From: Rhodocyclales bacterium
GTDB lineage: Bacteria > Pseudomonadota > Gammaproteobacteria > Burkholderiales > Rhodocyclaceae
DNA length: 64,000 nt
Reading direction: 5' to 3'
Assembly: GCA_026399435.1 (NCBI GenBank)
Contig: JAPLQX010000057.1
Coordinates: 1 to 64,000, forward strand
The notes beneath the pieces are model-generated. The model was not told where the DNA came from. It saw only the letters and a program-made list of their open reading frames with translations, and did not search any database. Every line of letters begins with the position of its first letter. The stretch's first letter is position 1. A program made the position numbers and the translations under genes. This document shows positions 8,686 through 16,510 of this stretch, piece after piece.

Positions 8686-9969
8686 ATGAAAATACACATC
8701 AAGAACGGCCGACTGATCGACCCGGCGAGCAAGACCGACGAGGCGCTGGATCTGTTCATCGCCGCAGGGCGAATAGTCGGCGTCGGCAACACGCCGGCTG
8801 GTTTCGAAGCCAACAGCGTGCTCGATGCGACTGGCTGCATTGTCTGTCCCGGCCTGGTTGATCTTGCGGCACGGCTGCGCGAGCCGGGCTTCGAATACCG
8901 GGCCACGCTGGAATCCGAAATGGCGGCCGCCGCCGCCGGGGGGGTAACGTCACTGGCTTGCCCGCCGGATACCGATCCGGTGCTGGACGAGCCGGGGCTG
9001 GTGGAAATGCTGACCCATCGGGCGCGGCTGCCCGAGTTTGCCCATGTGCATCCGGTCGGCGCATTGACCATGCAACTGGAAGGCAAGGCCCTGACCGAGA
9101 TGGCGGAACTCTCCGAGGCTGGTTGCGTCGCCTTCGGCCAGGCCAATCGCGCCATCGTCGACACGCAGGTGCTGCTGCGCGCCATGATGTATGCGGCGAC
9201 CTTCGATTTCCCCGTGTGGTTGCAGGCGCAGGATCCGTTTCTTGCCCGGAAGGGTGTCGCCCATGACGGCGAGGTTGCTGCGCGTCTCGGGCTGGTCGGC
9301 ATTCCGGTGGCAGCCGAAACCATCGCGCTCGCCACCATTCTGCAGCTGGCCCGCGAGACCGGCGCGCGGGTGCACGTGACGCGAATTTCGTCGGCTGCCG
9401 GCGTCGAGATGATCGTCGCCGCGCGTGCCGCCGGAATTCCGGTGACCTGCGATGTGGCGATACATCACCTGCATCTGTGCGAAATGGATCTCGGATTCTT
9501 CGACGCGCACGCCCGGCTCGATCCGCCGCTGCGCTCGCAGCGCGATCGCGACGCCTTGCGCGCCGGCCTTGCGTCGGGGGCGATCAACGCGCTGTGTTCC
9601 GATCACACGCCGGTCGATGACGACGGCAAGCAGATGCCCTTCGACGAAGCCGAAGTCGGCGCCACCGGACTTGAGCTGCTGCTGCCACTGACGCTCAAGT
9701 GGGCGCGGGAAATGAAGCTGCCGCTGGCGACAGCGCTGGCGCGCGTGACCTCGGACCCGGCGCGCATCCTCGGCGTCAAGGCCGGCAGCCTGGGCCTGGG
9801 AGCTGCTGCCGATATCTGCGTGTTCGACCCGGTTGCCGAATTCAAGGCCAGCCGCGAAAACCTCAGGAGCCAAGGCAAGAACACCCCTTTCCTCGGCTAC
9901 GAGTTTCCCGGTCGCGTGCGCTATACCCTGATCGACGGTCACCTGGCCTTCGACGGCACGCTCAGCTAA
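8686..9969 (+). CDS. pyrX: Dihydroorotase-like protein lacking zinc ligands (PyrX / PyrC')
   Basis: The 427-residue protein has the amidohydrolase fold of class I dihydroorotases, but the metal-binding HxH near residue 61 reads DLAARLREPG instead of DxHxHxRxPG. The usual SDHAPH-type motif reads SDHTPV. Both changes remove metal ligands, so it is most likely inactive. In Pseudomonas such PyrC' proteins are needed as a scaffold to form active aspartate carbamoyltransferase with PyrB, and the position after pyrB supports this. A true dihydroorotase should be encoded elsewhere. The 3' end overlaps yggU convergently by four bases. Confidence 0.9.
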   Translation: MKIHIKNGRLIDPASKTDEALDLFIAAGRIVGVGNTPAGFEANSVLDATGCIVCPGLVDLAARLREPGFEYRATLESEMAAAAAGGVTSLACPPDTDPVLDEPGLVEMLTHRARLPEFAHVHPVGALTMQLEGKALTEMAELSEAGCVAFGQANRAIVDTQVLLRAMMYAATFDFPVWLQAQDPFLARKGVAHDGEVAARLGLVGIPVAAETIALATILQLARETGARVHVTRISSAAGVEMIVAARAAGIPVTCDVAIHHLHLCEMDLGFFDAHARLDPPLRSQRDRDALRAGLASGAINALCSDHTPVDDDGKQMPFDEAEVGATGLELLLPLTLKWAREMKLPLATALARVTSDPARILGVKAGSLGLGAAADICVFDPVAEFKASRENLRSQGKNTPFLGYEFPGRVRYTLIDGHLAFDGTLS

Positions 9970-10256
9970 GAACCGCCGAGCCGTTCCCTCACGACCGACT
10001 GCTCGACGCCGCTGATGCGCACCCGCTTGGCGCGGGACGTGTCGCCGCTGACCAGACTGATGGCGGCTTTCGCAACGCCGAGCCGATCCGCAAGAAACGC
10101 GATCAGGCTGGCATTGGCCTTGCCATCGACCGGTGGCGCCGCAAGGCGGATTTTCAGCGCCTCGCCGTGCAGGCCCACCACTTCGGTTTTCTTCGCTCCC
10201 GGCTGGATGTGCAGCCGCAGCGTCACTCCGGTGCCGTCGGCGACCAGCCAGGTCAT
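9966..10256 (-). CDS. yggU: DUF167 (YggU) family protein
   Basis: The 96-residue protein matches the small DUF167 family in length and signature (LRLHIQPGAKKTEVVG, then LKIRLAAPPVDGKANASL). Its function is unknown. It is the last gene of the minus-strand yggS-proC-yggT-yggU group, a common proteobacterial order. A 62-base gap separates it from yggT. A terminator is not obvious; the gene runs directly into the convergent pyrX. Confidence 0.92.
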   Translation of the reverse strand: MTWLVADGTGVTLRLHIQPGAKKTEVVGLHGEALKIRLAAPPVDGKANASLIAFLADRLGVAKAAISLVSGDTSRAKRVRISGVEQSVVRERLGGS

Positions 10257-10318
10257 GAAAACGAAGTTTCAGTGAAGGCTAACGTGAGCGTCATCAACGT
10301 TAAACGCAGTGGCCGAAA

Positions 10319-10894
10319 CTACATGAGTATCAATGGCATCACGCTGTTGCGCAGGCTGGCGATCACGAACAGGGCGATTTGCAGCACCAGCAACAAGGCC
10401 AGCGGCGAGAGGTCAACGCCGCCCACGGGAGGAATGATGCGGCGAAACGGCCGCAGCAGCGGCCGCGTCACCGTGTTGAATACCTCGGCCAGCGGTGCAT
10501 AGGGGTTGATCCAGGAAAACACCGCGGAAACGATCACGGCTCCGATCACCAGATAGAGGCCGGTCTTCGCCACCTCGAGCAGCGCCAGCAGTGCGACCAC
10601 AAGAGTCGGCGCTGGCGATACGGCGGATAGCAGCCCGGAGAATCCCAGCGCAGTGCCCTGATAGACCACCTGCCAGAGCCAGGCCAGCAGCAGGCTGGCC
10701 ATGTCGAGACCGAACAGGCCGGGGATCAGGCGGCGTACGGGGCGCACCATCCAGTCGGTGACCGCGACGATGAACTGGCCCAGCGGGTTGCGGAACGGAG
10801 CGCGCGCCCATTGCATGGCGAAGCGCACCAGCAGAGCCAGCGTCAGGAAGCCGCAGACCGAATCGAGGATGAAGAGGAAAATTTGCGCCAGCAT
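10319..10894 (-). CDS. yggT: YggT family integral membrane protein
   Basis: The 191-residue protein has two copies of the YGGT module, each with two membrane segments around a conserved NP motif: FRNPLGQFIVAVTDWMVRPVRRLIPG and, in the second half, SWINPYAPLAEVFNTVTRPLLRPFRRIIPP (only cores read here). YggT proteins are linked to membrane or osmotic functions and to the YggS/ProC neighbourhood. The start overlaps the proC stop by one base. One copy of the dispersed 12-base motif (10604) lies within its coding sequence. Confidence 0.93.
   Translation of the reverse strand: MLAQIFLFILDSVCGFLTLALLVRFAMQWARAPFRNPLGQFIVAVTDWMVRPVRRLIPGLFGLDMASLLLAWLWQVVYQGTALGFSGLLSAVSPAPTLVVALLALLEVAKTGLYLVIGAVIVSAVFSWINPYAPLAEVFNTVTRPLLRPFRRIIPPVGGVDLSPLALLLVLQIALFVIASLRNSVMPLILM
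10604..10615 (-). repeat. Copy of dispersed motif CCAGCGCCGACT
   Basis: It is inside yggT in the coding sense, where it is read as P-A-P-T; the match continues to CTTG on its right side. Confidence 0.7.
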
Positions 10895-11706
10895 CAGTCT
10901 CTACCCAGAAGGTTGCCCAACTCGCGGCCGCGCGCATCGGCGGCCATGATGCCGCGCTCGATTCCGGTGGCGACGCCGCTGGAGTCGAACGCGAGCAACG
11001 CGGCTTCGGTGGTACCTCCTTTCGAGGTCACCCGCTGGCGCAGGGTCGACAGCGATTCGCTGCTCTGGGCTGCCAGCTGCGCCGCACCAACGAAGGTTTC
11101 GATGCTGATCCGGCGTGCCGTATCGGCATCGAAGCCGAGATCCACAGCAGCCTTTTCCATGGCTTCGAGAAAATAGAAGACGTAGCCTGGTCCACTGCCG
11201 GACACCGCAGTGACGGCGTCCATCTGTTTCTCGTCATGCACCCAGAAGGTGTTGCCGACGGCGCGCAGGAGGTTCTCGGCGTTGTCCCGGCCGTCCTGGT
11301 TGACGCCGGGATCGGCGCAGAGGCCGGTGATGCCGGCGCCGATCAGGGCCGGCGTGTTGGGCATGGTGCGTACCACGTGGCGGTGACCGCCGAGCCAGCG
11401 CGAGATGTCGGCCAGACGCAGTCCTGCGGCGATGCTGACGACCAGTTGCGCGTTCAGCTTGCCCACCAGGGGGGCGACCGCTTCGCGCATCTGCTGCGGC
11501 TTCACTGCCAGTACCAGAACATGGCAGTCCAGCGCCGCCGCATCCACGGCCGCCGTGCAGCGGACGCCGAAGCGTTCGGCGAGGGTGTCGCGGGCTTCCG
11601 CGAACGGCTCGACGACCTGGATTCCCGCTGCCGGAAAACCCTGCCGGTAGAGGCCGCTAATGAGTGCAATGGCCATGTTGCCGCCGCCGATGAAGGTGAT
11701 TTTCAT
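10894..11706 (-). CDS. proC: Pyrroline-5-carboxylate reductase
   Basis: ProC reduces pyrroline-5-carboxylate to proline with NAD(P)H. The ATG at 11706 gives MKITFIGGGNMAIALISGL, with the Rossmann GGGNMA loop at residues 7-12. The C-terminal helical domain has the family signature SGSGPGYVFYFLEAME and ends KGGTTEAALLAF. The product is 270 residues, the usual length. It overlaps yggS by four bases upstream and yggT by one downstream, so the three are almost certainly co-transcribed. Confidence 0.95.
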   Translation of the reverse strand: MKITFIGGGNMAIALISGLYRQGFPAAGIQVVEPFAEARDTLAERFGVRCTAAVDAAALDCHVLVLAVKPQQMREAVAPLVGKLNAQLVVSIAAGLRLADISRWLGGHRHVVRTMPNTPALIGAGITGLCADPGVNQDGRDNAENLLRAVGNTFWVHDEKQMDAVTAVSGSGPGYVFYFLEAMEKAAVDLGFDADTARRISIETFVGAAQLAAQSSESLSTLRQRVTSKGGTTEAALLAFDSSGVATGIERGIMAADARGRELGNLLGRD

Positions 11707-12398
11707 GTCGTGGTGTCCCGTTGTCCGAAGATTGCCGTGCCGACGCGCACGATGGTTGCGCCCTCCATTATCGCCGCCTCGAGGTCGTCGCTCATGCCCA
11801 TCGACAGCGTATCGAGCCGGAAATCCAGCTCGGAGTTGATTCGTTCCAGCGTGTGCCTCAGCAAGGCGAACTGTCGCCGCTGGCGGGCGGTGTCCGCGGT
11901 CGGCTCGGGGATCGCCATCAATCCCCGCAGGTGCAGGCCCGGCAGTGCGCCGATTGCGGCGGCCAGTCCGACCCCCTGCTCCGGCGCGCAGCCGCTCTTG
12001 GAGGCCTCGCCCGACACATTCACCTGCAGGCAGACGTTGAGCGGCGGCAGCGCAACCGGACGCTGTGCGGCGAGCCGCTCGGCAATCTTCAGGCGGTCCA
12101 CCGAGTGCACCCAGGAAAAGCCTTCCGCCACCGGCCGCGTCTTGTTGCTCTGCAAGGGTCCGATGAAATGCCATTCAAGATCCAGGCCGGCCAGTTCTGT
12201 CGCCTTGCCGGCGGCTTCCTGCACATAATTTTCGCCGAAGGCGCGCTGCCCAGCCGCAGCCGCTTCGCGCACACTGGCGGCGGGCCAGGTCTTGGACACG
12301 GCCAGCAGTTGCACCGATTCCACCGGTCGCCCGGCGGCAACGCAGGCAGCCGCAATGCGTGCACGCACAGCTTGCAAGTTGGCGGCGATTGATGTCAT
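11703..12398 (-). CDS. yggS: YggS family pyridoxal phosphate homeostasis protein
   Basis: The 231-residue TIM-barrel protein binds PLP and helps maintain vitamin B6 balance. The PLP lysine lies in LLAVSKTWPA, followed by FGENYVQEAAGKA and WHFIGPLQSNKTR; the phosphate-binding end is LSMGMSDDLEAAI. The start is about 46 bases from that of pilT on the other strand. Overlap with proC suggests coupled translation; proC-yggS linkage is very common. Confidence 0.95.
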   Translation of the reverse strand: MTSIAANLQAVRARIAAACVAAGRPVESVQLLAVSKTWPAASVREAAAAGQRAFGENYVQEAAGKATELAGLDLEWHFIGPLQSNKTRPVAEGFSWVHSVDRLKIAERLAAQRPVALPPLNVCLQVNVSGEASKSGCAPEQGVGLAAAIGALPGLHLRGLMAIPEPTADTARQRRQFALLRHTLERINSELDFRLDTLSMGMSDDLEAAIMEGATIVRVGTAIFGQRDTTT

Positions 12399-12444
12399 AT
12401 AGCAACTTTAAAGTATATAGCACCCCGTCTACAGGAAAGCGCTC
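12399..12444. promoter_or_regulatory. Divergent promoter region between yggS and pilT, with palindrome ACTTTAAAGT
   Basis: Only 46 bases separate the two start codons. They hold a perfect 10-base palindrome ACTTTAAAGT (12405-12414) flanked by TATAG-like sequences on both sides (CATATAGC and GTATATAG). This AT-rich patch within GC-rich DNA could supply -10 elements for both genes or an operator. No -35 element can be assigned with confidence. Confidence 0.4.
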
Positions 12445-13488
12445 ATGGACATCACCGAACTGCTCACTTTCGTTGTCAAGAACAAGGCATCCGACTTGCA
12501 TCTTTCGTCTGGTCTGCCGCCCATGATCCGGGTCCATGGCGACATACGGCGCATCAATCTGCCGGCCATGGAGCACAAGGATGTGCATGCCATGATCTAC
12601 GACATCATGAATGACGGGCAGCGCAAGGTTTACGAAGAAAACCTCGAGTGCGACTTCTCCTTCGCGGTGCCCAATCTGGCCCGTTTCCGGGTCAATGCCT
12701 TCGTCCAGAACCGGGGCGCCGCGGCAGTGATGCGGACCATTCCATCGAAGATCCTGTCGCTGGAAGATCTCAAGGCGCCGAAGATTTTTGAAGAGCTGGC
12801 GGACTATCCGCGCGGCCTGGTGCTGGTGACCGGACCGACCGGTTCGGGCAAGTCGACCACACTGGCGGCGATGGTCAATCACAAGAACGACGTTGAATAC
12901 GGCCACATCCTCACCGTCGAGGACCCGATCGAATTCGTGCATGAATCCAAGAAGTGCCTGGTCAACCAGCGCGAGGTCGGTCCGCATACCCTGTCCTTCA
13001 ACAACGCCCTGCGCTCGGCCCTCCGCGAAGACCCGGACGTGATCCTGGTCGGCGAAATGCGCGACCTGGAAACCATCCGGCTGGCCATGTCCGGCGCCGA
13101 AACCGGCCACCTGGTGTTCGGCACGCTGCACACCTCCTCGGCCGCGAAAACCATCGACCGTATCATTGACGTCTTCCCTGCCGCGGAAAAGGAAATGATC
13201 CGTGCCATGTTGTCGGAGTCGCTGCGGGCGGTGATTTCTCAGACCCTGTGCAAGACCATGGATGGCACCGGTCGCGTTGCCGCGCACGAGATCATGGTCG
13301 GCACGCCGGCCATCCGCAACCTGATTCGCGAGGCCAAGGTGGCGCAGATGTATTCGGCGATTCAGACTGGTCAGCAATACGGCATGCAGACACTGGACCA
13401 GAACCTGTCGGATCTGGTCAAGCGGAAAATCATCTCTCCGGGCGAAGCGCGCAGCAAGGCTGCCAACAAGGACAACTTCCCTGGCTGA
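12445..13488 (+). CDS. pilT: Type IV pilus retraction ATPase PilT
   Basis: PilT is the hexameric ATPase that depolymerises type IV pili and drives twitching and, in competent species, DNA uptake. The 347-residue protein has the N-terminal PAS-like domain (KASDLHLSSG), Walker A GPTGSGKST at about residue 130, the Asp box with LTVEDPIEFVH, Walker B region DPDVILVGEMRDLET and the His-box region GHLVFGTLHTSSA. The C-terminal AIRNLIREAK motif needed for retraction is present. The last codons and the TGA are embedded in a perfect hairpin. Confidence 0.97.
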   Translation: MDITELLTFVVKNKASDLHLSSGLPPMIRVHGDIRRINLPAMEHKDVHAMIYDIMNDGQRKVYEENLECDFSFAVPNLARFRVNAFVQNRGAAAVMRTIPSKILSLEDLKAPKIFEELADYPRGLVLVTGPTGSGKSTTLAAMVNHKNDVEYGHILTVEDPIEFVHESKKCLVNQREVGPHTLSFNNALRSALREDPDVILVGEMRDLETIRLAMSGAETGHLVFGTLHTSSAAKTIDRIIDVFPAAEKEMIRAMLSESLRAVISQTLCKTMDGTGRVAAHEIMVGTPAIRNLIREAKVAQMYSAIQTGQQYGMQTLDQNLSDLVKRKIISPGEARSKAANKDNFPG

Positions 13489-13508
13489 CGCCAGGGAAGT
13501 TGTCCTTG
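13467..13508 (+). terminator. Perfect 19-bp hairpin with the pilT stop codon in its loop
   Basis: The arms 13467-13485 and 13490-13508 are exact inverted copies, and the four-base loop TGAC contains the TGA. The left arm encodes the end of PilT (KDNFPG). No T-run follows, so it is not a classical Rho-independent terminator; it could block 3' exonucleases or slow the ribosome at the stop. Between it and pilU lie two more small hairpins (CCTCCCC/GGGGAGG near 13533-13551 and AGCCGC/GCGGCT near 13563-13578). Confidence 0.85.
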
Positions 13509-13514
13509 CGGCAT

Positions 13515-13580
13515 TTACACCCGCCCCTCCCATCCTCCCCTCGCGGGGAGGCTACTAGTTGGAGCCGCTGACGCGGCTAG
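13515..13580. repeat. GC-rich hairpin element after pilT, related to one after pilU
   Basis: The stretch has CCTCCCCTCGCGGGGAGG followed by CTACTAG and a second stem AGCCGC/GCGGCT. A similar order, CCCCCTCACGGGGG then TTACTAG and a GC palindrome, occurs at 14815-14858 downstream of pilU. The shared TACTAG core suggests a small dispersed element or paired terminators. Confidence 0.45.
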
Positions 13581-13610
13581 AGTAAGAAGAAACGATTGGA
13601 GATTTGCACC

Positions 13611-14747
13611 ATGGAACGCGATGAAGGCCTGAAGTTCATGTACCAGCTTCTGACGATGATGATGCAGAAGAAGGGGTCGGACTTGTTCATTACCTCCGGC
13701 TTCCCGCCGGCCATGAAGATCGACGGCAAGATGACGCCGGCAACCACCCAGCCGCTGTCGTCGCAGCACACGCAGGAACTGGCGCGCGCGATCATGAACG
13801 ACAAGCAGGCCGCCGAGTTCGAGGCGACCAAGGAATGCAATTTCGCGATCTCGCCGGCCAGCATCGGCCGCTTCCGGGTCAATGCCTTTGTCCAGCAGGG
13901 GCGCGTCGGCATGATTCTGCGTACCATCAACGTGCAGATTCCCGAAATCGATGATCTCAAGTTGCCGTCGGTGCTCAAGGATGTGACGATGACCAAGCGT
14001 GGCCTGGTGCTGTTTGTCGGCGGCACGGGTTCCGGCAAATCGACCTCGCTGGCGGCGATGATCGGCTACCGCAACCAGAACAGCTACGGCCACATCATCA
14101 CCATCGAGGATCCGGTCGAATACGTCCATGAGCACCGCAACTGCGTAATCACCCAGCGTGAGGTGGGTGTCGACACCGAGTCATGGGAAATCGCGCTGAA
14201 GAATACCCTGCGCCAGGCGCCCGACGTCATCCTGATCGGTGAAATTCGCGATCGAGAAGTCATGGAACACGCCATCGCCTTTGCCGAAACGGGCCACTTG
14301 GCAATGGGCACGCTGCACGCGAACAACGCCAATCAGGCGATCGACCGGATCATCAACTTCTTTCCGGAAGAGCGCCGGCCGCAGTTGTTGATGGATCTAT
14401 CGCTCAATCTCAAGGCCATCGTGTCGCAGCGCCTGATCCCGGTAAAGGAAGGCAAGGGCCGCGCCGCAGCCGTGGAGGTCCTGCTCAACTCGCCGCTGAT
14501 CGCCGATCTGATCTTCAAGGGAGAAATTCACGGCATCAAGGAGATCATGAAGAAGTCGAAGGAACTCGGCATGAAAACCTTCGACATGGCGCTCTTCGAT
14601 CTCTTCGAAGAGGGCCGCATCAGCTATGACGACGCCTTGCGTTTCGCTGACTCGATGAACGAAGTGCGGCTGATGATCAAGCTGAACAGCAAGTTGTCGC
14701 AGGATATGGACCGCAACACCGGCATCCAGCACCTCGACATCGTTTAA
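13611..14747 (+). CDS. pilU: PilT-like ATPase PilU
   Basis: PilU is the PilT-dependent accessory retraction ATPase of type IV pili. The ATG at 13611 is chosen over a TTG 15 bases upstream because GGAG lies about 10 bases before it. The 378-residue protein has KKGSDLFITSGFPPAMKIDG near the start, Walker A GGTGSGKST at about residue 138, ITIEDPVEYVHEH, the Walker B region APDVILIGEIRDREV and GHLAMGTLHANNA. A C-terminal tail longer than that of PilT (after YDDALRFADSMNEVRL) is typical of PilU. It follows pilT by 122 bases. Confidence 0.96.
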   Translation: MERDEGLKFMYQLLTMMMQKKGSDLFITSGFPPAMKIDGKMTPATTQPLSSQHTQELARAIMNDKQAAEFEATKECNFAISPASIGRFRVNAFVQQGRVGMILRTINVQIPEIDDLKLPSVLKDVTMTKRGLVLFVGGTGSGKSTSLAAMIGYRNQNSYGHIITIEDPVEYVHEHRNCVITQREVGVDTESWEIALKNTLRQAPDVILIGEIRDREVMEHAIAFAETGHLAMGTLHANNANQAIDRIINFFPEERRPQLLMDLSLNLKAIVSQRLIPVKEGKGRAAAVEVLLNSPLIADLIFKGEIHGIKEIMKKSKELGMKTFDMALFDLFEEGRISYDDALRFADSMNEVRLMIKLNSKLSQDMDRNTGIQHLDIV

Positions 14748-14907
14748 CGCTCATCGCGGTGGGTTGCACGCGCGGCAGATTAAACACGCGAAAAGCAAAA
14801 TGGTCGCCCGCCCCCCTTCCCCCTCACGGGGGGTTACTAGCTAGCGCGCCGCGCGCGTTTGTTACGAGGGACTCCGATCCGGCGCTTCGTGTTAAAGCGC
14901 CGCCGCG
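14748..14907. other. Intergenic region between pilU and rlmL with GC-rich hairpins
   Basis: The 160-base gap lies between convergent genes. It holds CCCCCTCACGGGGG (14819-14833), the TTACTAG core shared with the post-pilT element, a GCGCGCCGCGCGC palindrome, and GGCGCTTcgtgttaAAGCGCC (14881-14901), which is a good 7-bp stem. The last could serve as a terminator for either strand. No reading frame of note is present. Confidence 0.5.
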
Positions 14908-16062
14908 TCAGCTACCGCGCCGATGGCTGCCGGCGGTGATCTCGATGTTGTACAGCCGGCACTCCAGCGCGCCGTTGTAGAGCGGGATCTTGCGCGAGGT
15001 CTGCAGCCGGATCAGCTTGGGCAACTGCGTGTCGGCCGACAGGAACCAGCAACTCCAGCCGGCAAAGCGCTGCTTGAGTGCATCGCCCAGCTTTGGATAA
15101 AAGGCGGCCAGTTCCTCTTCGCTGCCGAGCCGTTCGCCATAGGGCGGGTTGGCCACCATCACGCCCGTCGGCGCCGGCGCCGAACGCGTCAGCAGGTCGG
15201 TTCGTTCCAGAGTGACCAGATCATCGATCCCTGCGCCGGCGAGATTCTGTCGCGTGCGGGCGACAGCATCGGCGTCGATGTCGCTGCCATACAGGGGCAG
15301 GGCGACAGCCTCGCGGCGGCGCTCGGCGGCCTCACGCTGCAGCTTGCGCCAGAGGCCGGTGTCGAAGGTCTTGAGGTGTTCGAAACCGAAATCGCCCGGC
15401 TCGCGCGACAGCCCCGGCGCGTCATCGAGACAGATCTGCGCCGCTTCGAGCAGGAAAGTGCCGCTGCCGCACATCGGATCTAGCAGCGGCGTACCCGGTT
15501 GCCAGCCGGACAGGCGCAGGATACCGGCAGCGAGGTTTTCCTTGAGCGGCGCGCCGACCTTGGCCAGTTTGTGACCGCGCATGTAGAGCGGTTCGCCGGA
15601 AGTGTCGAGATAGAGTGTGGCCTGCTGTTCGGTGACGAAGAGGTGAACGCGCACCTCGGGGTTTTTGGTATTGACGCTGGGGCGTCGACCGGTTTCGGCG
15701 CGGAAGCGGTCGCAGACCGCGTCCTTGATCTTCAGCGTGATGAACTCGATGCTCTTCAGCGGCGAGCGGATCGCCGTGACATAGACGCGAATCGAGCGAT
15801 CCACCGAAAACAGCCGCGACCAATCCACGTCGTAGGCCAAGCGGTAGATGTCGGCTTCGTCGCGATAGCCGCCACGGGCGATACGCCACAAGACGCGCGT
15901 TGCGATGCGCGATTCGAGGTTGATGCGATAGCCCGTCTCGAGGCTGCCGTTGCAGCTGGCGCCGCCAGGGACGACAGCAACGTCCTTGCCGCCGGCGCCG
16001 GCGAGGTCTTCCGCGAGCAGGGCCTCAAGGCCGCGCGGGCAGGTGGCGAAATAGTGGTTCAA
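14908..16062 (-). CDS. rlmL: THUMP-domain class I RNA methyltransferase, RlmL-N type (23S rRNA m2G2445)
   Basis: The N-terminal half is a THUMP domain (about residues 50-160) and the C-terminal half is a Rossmann methyltransferase with SAM loop LLDPMCGSGTFLLEAA, acidic GSDIDADAV and catalytic NPPYGER. The 384-residue length matches the RlmL half alone, without the RlmK domain fused in E. coli. The only reasonable start is a TTG at 16062 (MNHYFATCPRGLEALL); no ATG lies nearby in frame. It ends in a region of hairpins facing pilU. Confidence 0.88.
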   Translation of the reverse strand: MNHYFATCPRGLEALLAEDLAGAGGKDVAVVPGGASCNGSLETGYRINLESRIATRVLWRIARGGYRDEADIYRLAYDVDWSRLFSVDRSIRVYVTAIRSPLKSIEFITLKIKDAVCDRFRAETGRRPSVNTKNPEVRVHLFVTEQQATLYLDTSGEPLYMRGHKLAKVGAPLKENLAAGILRLSGWQPGTPLLDPMCGSGTFLLEAAQICLDDAPGLSREPGDFGFEHLKTFDTGLWRKLQREAAERRREAVALPLYGSDIDADAVARTRQNLAGAGIDDLVTLERTDLLTRSAPAPTGVMVANPPYGERLGSEEELAAFYPKLGDALKQRFAGWSCWFLSADTQLPKLIRLQTSRKIPLYNGALECRLYNIEITAGSHRRGS

Positions 16063-16190
16063 GGCGAAATCTCGGTGGCTAGCGATGCCGACATTATGTC
16101 ACCGCGGGATGCGGCGGCGGTATCCCTTGTGGATATCGGCGCTATTTGAGCTGGCACGCGTGAACCGGAACAGCCGATATCGCCGTATCA

Positions 16191-16202
16191 CCAGCGCCGA
16201 CT
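16191..16202 (+). repeat. Copy of dispersed motif CCAGCGCCGACT
   Basis: Intergenic copy lying just outside the left edge of the RES-gene island; continues ATTGG rather than CTTG. Confidence 0.7.
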
Positions 16203-16265
16203 ATTGGTGTTCCGTCATTCCCGCGAAAGCGGGAATCCAGCAAGAGTGTGGAGATGCCGGGACTC

Positions 16266-16433
16266 GCCCCGCCGCCCCGGCCCTGCGGGCTATCCTCGCT
16301 GCGGAAGGCCCGCCGGGCCGGTCGCTAAACTAGCCGCCCGCTGCGCGGTCGTCGTCGGACAACGCGACCGAACTTCCCCCGGCGAACCTTCCTCGCTCGG
16401 CGGCGCAGAGGGGAAGGCAAACCGTCGCGCATG
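16266..16433 (+). repeat. Left arm of long inverted repeat
   Basis: The arm starts GCCCCGCCGCCCCGG and ends CCGTCGCGCATGT, with about ten mismatches to the right arm. Open frames translated from it (with GPAGYPRCGRPAGPVAK) recur from the right arm in the opposite direction. They are a property of the repeat and not evidence for a gene. Confidence 0.8.
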
Positions 16434-16510
16434 TTAGGCTCAGACGAAAATCAATCCGAAGCTGACCCGTTTGGTTTCTTTGACTGTTGCCTTTGGGCTC
16501 CTCAACGGGA

